Source of the DNA: CAZTLI01 sp964614375
GTDB lineage: Bacteria > Chloroflexota > Anaerolineae > Aggregatilineales > Phototrophicaceae
Length of the DNA: 7,091 bases
Assembly (NCBI GenBank): GCA_964614375.1
Contig: CAZTLI010000289.1
Location: 1 to 7,091 of the forward strand
Direction: 5' to 3'
The notes under the pieces are model-generated. The model did no database searches, was not told where the DNA came from, and saw only the letters and a list, made by a program, of their open reading frames with translations. The translations under genes were made by a program, and so were the position numbers. Shown here in pieces: positions 6,769 to 7,091 of the stretch. Positions within the stretch are counted from its first letter, which is position 1, and the number at the start of each line of letters is the position of its first letter.

Positions 6769-6884
6769 GCACTTGGGGCTAATTCGCTATAATTTCCTCC
6801 AATTCACCCGCAAATCCTCGTATAATCTGCACAGGGAAACCGCCGCTTTCGCGATTGAAGGCTGTCGTGTATACTAGAAATGCG

Positions 6885-6913
6885 ATTATATGTTCTATAG
6901 ACCGTGTTGTAAA
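6885..6913 (-). promoter_or_regulatory. Candidate upstream trp promoter, near-consensus
   Basis: TTTACA (6908-6913) and a perfect TATAAT (6885-6890) are separated by 17 bases on the minus strand. By sequence it is the best sigma-70-type match in this region, but it would give a 5' leader about 170 bases longer than the T-box needs. It lies in the upstream region of the divergent gene. Confidence 0.45.
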
Positions 6914-6948
6914 ATACGTGTATTTGTCCGCTCAATTTTGCCACTTTC

Positions 6949-6952
6949 GGAG
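6949..6952 (+). promoter_or_regulatory. Ribosome binding site of the polX-like gene
   Basis: GGAG on the plus strand, eight bases before GTG 6961 but only two before the in-frame ATG 6955. Spacing favours GTG 6961 as the start. Confidence 0.55.
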
Positions 6953-6960
6953 TGATGCAA

Positions 6961-7091
6961 GTGCCCCTGAGTAACCGTGAAATAGCCGATATTTTTGAAA
7001 AAGTCGCCGACATGATGGAAATCAAAGGCGAGAATATTCATCGGATTTTGTCGTATCGCCGCGCGTCGGAGGTCATCCGTGAACTGCCGCG
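6961..7091 (+). CDS. polX: PolX-family DNA polymerase / exonuclease, N-terminal fragment (runs off right edge)
   Basis: Only the first 43 codons are present, open to the window end. The sequence PLSNREIADIFEKVADMMEI followed by KGEN and SYRRASEVIREL is the start of the N-terminal helix-hairpin-helix domain seen in bacterial PolX, family X polymerases that usually also carry a C-terminal PHP phosphoesterase domain and act in DNA repair. Neither the polymerase nor the PHP domain can be seen here. The start is GTG 6961 from ribosome-site spacing; ATG 6955 would add MQ. It is divergent from the trp operon and shares its 552-base control region; nothing suggests a role in tryptophan synthesis. I saw no convincing plus-strand promoter; TATACT at 6870-6875 is a possible -10 without a good -35. 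Confidence 0.8.
   Translation, partial: MPLSNREIADIFEKVADMMEIKGENIHRILSYRRASEVIRELP

Noticed and set aside
6794..6807. Exact 14-base repeat TTCCTCCAATTCAC, also at 4177-4190
   Set aside because: It contains a Shine-Dalgarno core on the minus strand in both places, but a 14-base match is not unlikely by chance in 7 kb, and the copy at 6794 has no start codon after it.
6482..6877. Plus-strand 131-codon reading frame over the trp leader
   Set aside because: It is antisense to the T-box stems and promoter region, with no good ribosome site or recognisable domain.

Overview
The window is one end of a tryptophan biosynthesis operon read on the minus strand, with a divergent gene at the right edge. 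On the minus strand, from high to low coordinates, the order is: a T-box leader, trpE, a histidine-phosphatase-like gene, trpG, trpD, trpC, trpF, the wreck of a Uma2-family gene, and the 5' part of trpB, which runs off the left edge. On the plus strand only the first ~43 codons of a PolX-type DNA polymerase are present. Base composition is roughly balanced to slightly GC-rich, and genes are tightly packed, with several overlaps.

The organism is a bacterium. The T-box leader, the Uma2 family remnant (expanded in Cyanobacteria and Chloroflexota) and the PolX N-terminus together suggest Chloroflexota (Anaerolineae-like). This is inference from gene content, not from a phylogenetic marker.

Layout: 6409-6960 is the divergent control region. 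It holds a complete T-box riboswitch (about 6436-6706, minus strand) with a UGG (Trp) specifier, stem III, antiterminator and a U-tailed terminator, plus two candidate minus-strand promoters. 4888-6408 is trpE; 4153-4818 is a phosphoglycerate-mutase-fold protein whose catalytic RHG motif reads RPG; 3603-4172 is trpG, overlapping its upstream neighbour by 20 bases; 2512-3546 trpD and 1700-2512 trpC overlap by one base; 946-1602 is trpF; 549-918 is a decayed Uma2 gene; 1-535 is the start of trpB.

How it works together: TrpE and TrpG make anthranilate from chorismate and glutamine, TrpD adds the phosphoribosyl group, TrpF isomerises, TrpC closes the indole ring and TrpB (with TrpA, not in the window) makes tryptophan. 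Expression is predicted to rise when uncharged tRNA-Trp binds the leader and stabilises the antiterminator; TrpE also keeps the LLES motif associated with feedback inhibition. The two features that stand out are the phosphatase-like protein that has lost its nucleophilic histidine yet sits between the two anthranilate synthase genes, and the dead Uma2 gene inside the operon.
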